Below, piece by piece: positions 6,258 to 7,030 of a stretch of 7,030 nt of DNA. The notes beneath the pieces are model-generated. The model searched no databases, was not told the DNA's origin, and saw nothing but the letters and a program-made list of their open reading frames with translations. Within the stretch, counting starts at the first letter, position 1. Every line of letters begins with the position of its first letter. Origin of the DNA: Atopobium sp. UBA6362 (GTDB taxonomy: Bacteria > Actinomycetota > Coriobacteriia > Coriobacteriales > Atopobiaceae); the NCBI GenBank assembly GCA_002440065.1, contig DJRK01000047.1, forward strand, positions 1 to 7,030, written 5' to 3'. The translations under genes were made by a program, and so were the position numbers.

Positions 6258-6833
6258 CTAGCCGAGAAAACCGAGGTGCTCGAGCAGGATTTTCGTCCCG
6301 ATGAGGATGAGCACGACGCCGCCGACGATGCTTGCCGGCTTCTCGTAGCGCGAGCCGAAGAAATTTCCCACGTAGACGCCGCCGATCGTGAACGCGAAGG
6401 TCGTCACGCCGATGAGCGCCACGGACGGCACGATGTCGACCGAGAGCGCCGCAAACGAGATGCCCACCGCGAGCGCGTCGATGGACGTGGCTATAGCCAG
6501 GATGAAGAACTCGCCCAGGTCGATGCGGTCGGCCGGCTTGCCGTCGTCCTCGCCCTCCTCGTCGTGGAAGGCTTCCCAGAGCATCTTCCCGCCGATGATC
6601 GCCAGCAGCACGAACGCGACCCAGTGGTCGATCGGCCCGATGATGCCCAGGAACTGGCTGCCCAGCGCCCAGCCGACGAGCGGCATGAGCGCCTGGAATC
6701 CGCCAAAGAACAGGGCCAGCACAACGGCCACCTTGAGGTTGACCTTCTTCATGCCCAGACCCTTGCAGATGGACACGGCGAACGCGTCCATGGAAAGACC
6801 CACCGCAATGAGCAGCAGCTCGACGAAGCCCAT
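6258..6833 (-). CDS. mntP: Manganese efflux pump MntP
   Basis: This 191-residue inner-membrane protein exports Mn2+ from the cytoplasm (MntP/YebN family, formerly DUF204, PF02659). Six membrane helices can be placed near residues 3-24, 34-56, 66-88, 108-131, 134-158 and 167-187. The two family repeats are clear: GLSMDAFAVSICKGL (12-26, D16) and AIATSIDALAVGISF (113-127, D119). These membrane aspartates are conserved in the family and thought to handle the ion. Other family blocks are MPLVGWALG (50-58), DHWVAFVLLAIIGGKMLWEA (69-88) and SIVGGVVLILIGTKILLEHL (168-187). The central loop (89-105) is unusually acidic (DEEGEDD). The start is ATG 6833-6831, preceded by GAGGAG (6844-6839) with a 5-base spacer. 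A longer reading upstream would run through the riboswitch and terminator and is rejected. The leader carries a Mn2+ riboswitch, which independently supports the substrate. Confidence 0.96.
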   Translation of the reverse strand: MGFVELLLIAVGLSMDAFAVSICKGLGMKKVNLKVAVVLALFFGGFQALMPLVGWALGSQFLGIIGPIDHWVAFVLLAIIGGKMLWEAFHDEEGEDDGKPADRIDLGEFFILAIATSIDALAVGISFAALSVDIVPSVALIGVTTFAFTIGGVYVGNFFGSRYEKPASIVGGVVLILIGTKILLEHLGFLG

Positions 6834-6894
6834 GTTTTCTCCTCTCCTGGCGAGACCCCTCCCGCCACGCATGCGCCCCATGGACGGCGCACAT

Positions 6895-6946
6895 AAAAAA
6901 CGAGGCTCGCGACAGAACCGCCCCACGGTCCGTCGCGAGTCTCGTT
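6895..6946 (-). terminator. Intrinsic terminator, expression platform of the Mn2+ riboswitch
   Basis: On the minus strand AACGAG (6946-6941) pairs with CTCGTT (6904-6899). After one mismatch CTCGCGAC (6939-6932) pairs with GTCGCGAG (6913-6906), and ACCG (6929-6926) with CGGT (6920-6917), closed by loop TGGGG. A run of six T follows (6900-6895). The 5' strand includes CTCGC (6939-6935), which is also the 3' strand of riboswitch P1, so the two structures exclude each other. It ends 61 bases before the mntP start codon. Confidence 0.93.
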
Positions 6947-7020
6947 GATTAAGATGCACCAGGCGCAAGCCATTGTGTTGGCAGCATCGCGGCCTTTCTC
7001 GGCCGCCACTACTCCCTCGC
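6935..7020 (-). promoter_or_regulatory. yybP-ykoY Mn2+ riboswitch upstream of mntP
   Basis: Read on the minus strand, the leader opens with the hallmark GGGAGTAG block (7016-7009) next to P1. P1 is GCGAG 7020-7016 with CTCGC 6939-6935. P2 is GCGGCC 7006-7001 with GGCCGC 6994-6989 around GAGAAA. P3 is GATGC 6988-6984 with GCATC 6957-6953, enclosing GCCAACACAATGGC. The 3' conserved part AACGAGA (6946-6940) precedes the P1 return strand. The class binds Mn2+ between two docked legs and commonly precedes mntP. Inferred logic: Mn2+ closes P1, frees the downstream arm of the terminator and lets mntP be transcribed. P1 may extend to the window edge, and the promoter is beyond 7030. Confidence 0.88.
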
Positions 7021-7030
7021 TAGGAGAGTG

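Noticed and set aside
6276..6896. Plus-strand open frames opposite mntP
   Set aside because: The minus strand encodes an unmistakable MntP. The plus-strand products are charged, low-complexity shadows.
6834..6968. A 45-residue N-terminal extension of MntP
   Set aside because: The extension would be translated from the riboswitch P1 strand and the terminator. The internal ATG at 6833 has a good ribosome site and matches the family N-terminus.

Overview
The window looks like a chromosomal segment of a high-GC anaerobic actinobacterium of the Coriobacteriia (Collinsella-like). This is an inference from base composition, protein character and the intergenic repeats; no rRNA or marker gene is present to prove it. 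The window holds four complete or partial protein systems and two metabolite- or metal-sensing RNA leaders. Almost every intergenic gap carries a different palindromic repeat.

Bases 1-3704 (+) are the end of an export-type ABC transporter operon: the last 33 codons of an ATPase subunit, then, 3 bases later, a 1198-residue FtsX/MacB-type permease. The permease has two FtsX modules and a very large extracytoplasmic domain with two long heptad-repeat coiled coils.

Bases 3705-6099 (+) are a purine-synthesis unit for the last two steps to IMP. In order it has a composite repeat (3764-3879), an extended -10 promoter (3970-3978), a ZTP (pfl) riboswitch (3995-4067) with an overlapping intrinsic terminator (4065-4102), a stand-alone IMP cyclohydrolase of the archaeal PurO fold (4168-4806), a 94-base three-arm palindromic repeat in the intercistronic gap (4812-4905), and a stand-alone AICAR formyltransferase (4918-6099). 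The bifunctional PurH of most bacteria is therefore split here: the formyltransferase half is kept, and an unrelated enzyme takes the place of the cyclohydrolase half. ZTP derives from the formyltransferase substrate and rises when 10-formyl-tetrahydrofolate is short, so the leader senses the bottleneck that the operon relieves.

Bases 6100-6257 are the gap between convergent genes, dominated by a perfect 28-bp inverted repeat (6121-6148 / 6190-6217).

Bases 6258-7030 (-) carry mntP, a manganese efflux pump. Its leader is a yybP-ykoY Mn2+ riboswitch (7020-6935) whose P1 3' strand is also the 5' strand of a strong intrinsic terminator (6946-6895). The logic is Mn2+-induced antitermination of a Mn2+ exporter. 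The promoter of this unit lies outside the window.

The clearest biology is the pair of riboswitch-controlled units. The least explained sequence is the set of three unrelated palindromic repeats, above all the three-arm one placed just before the AICAR formyltransferase ribosome binding site.
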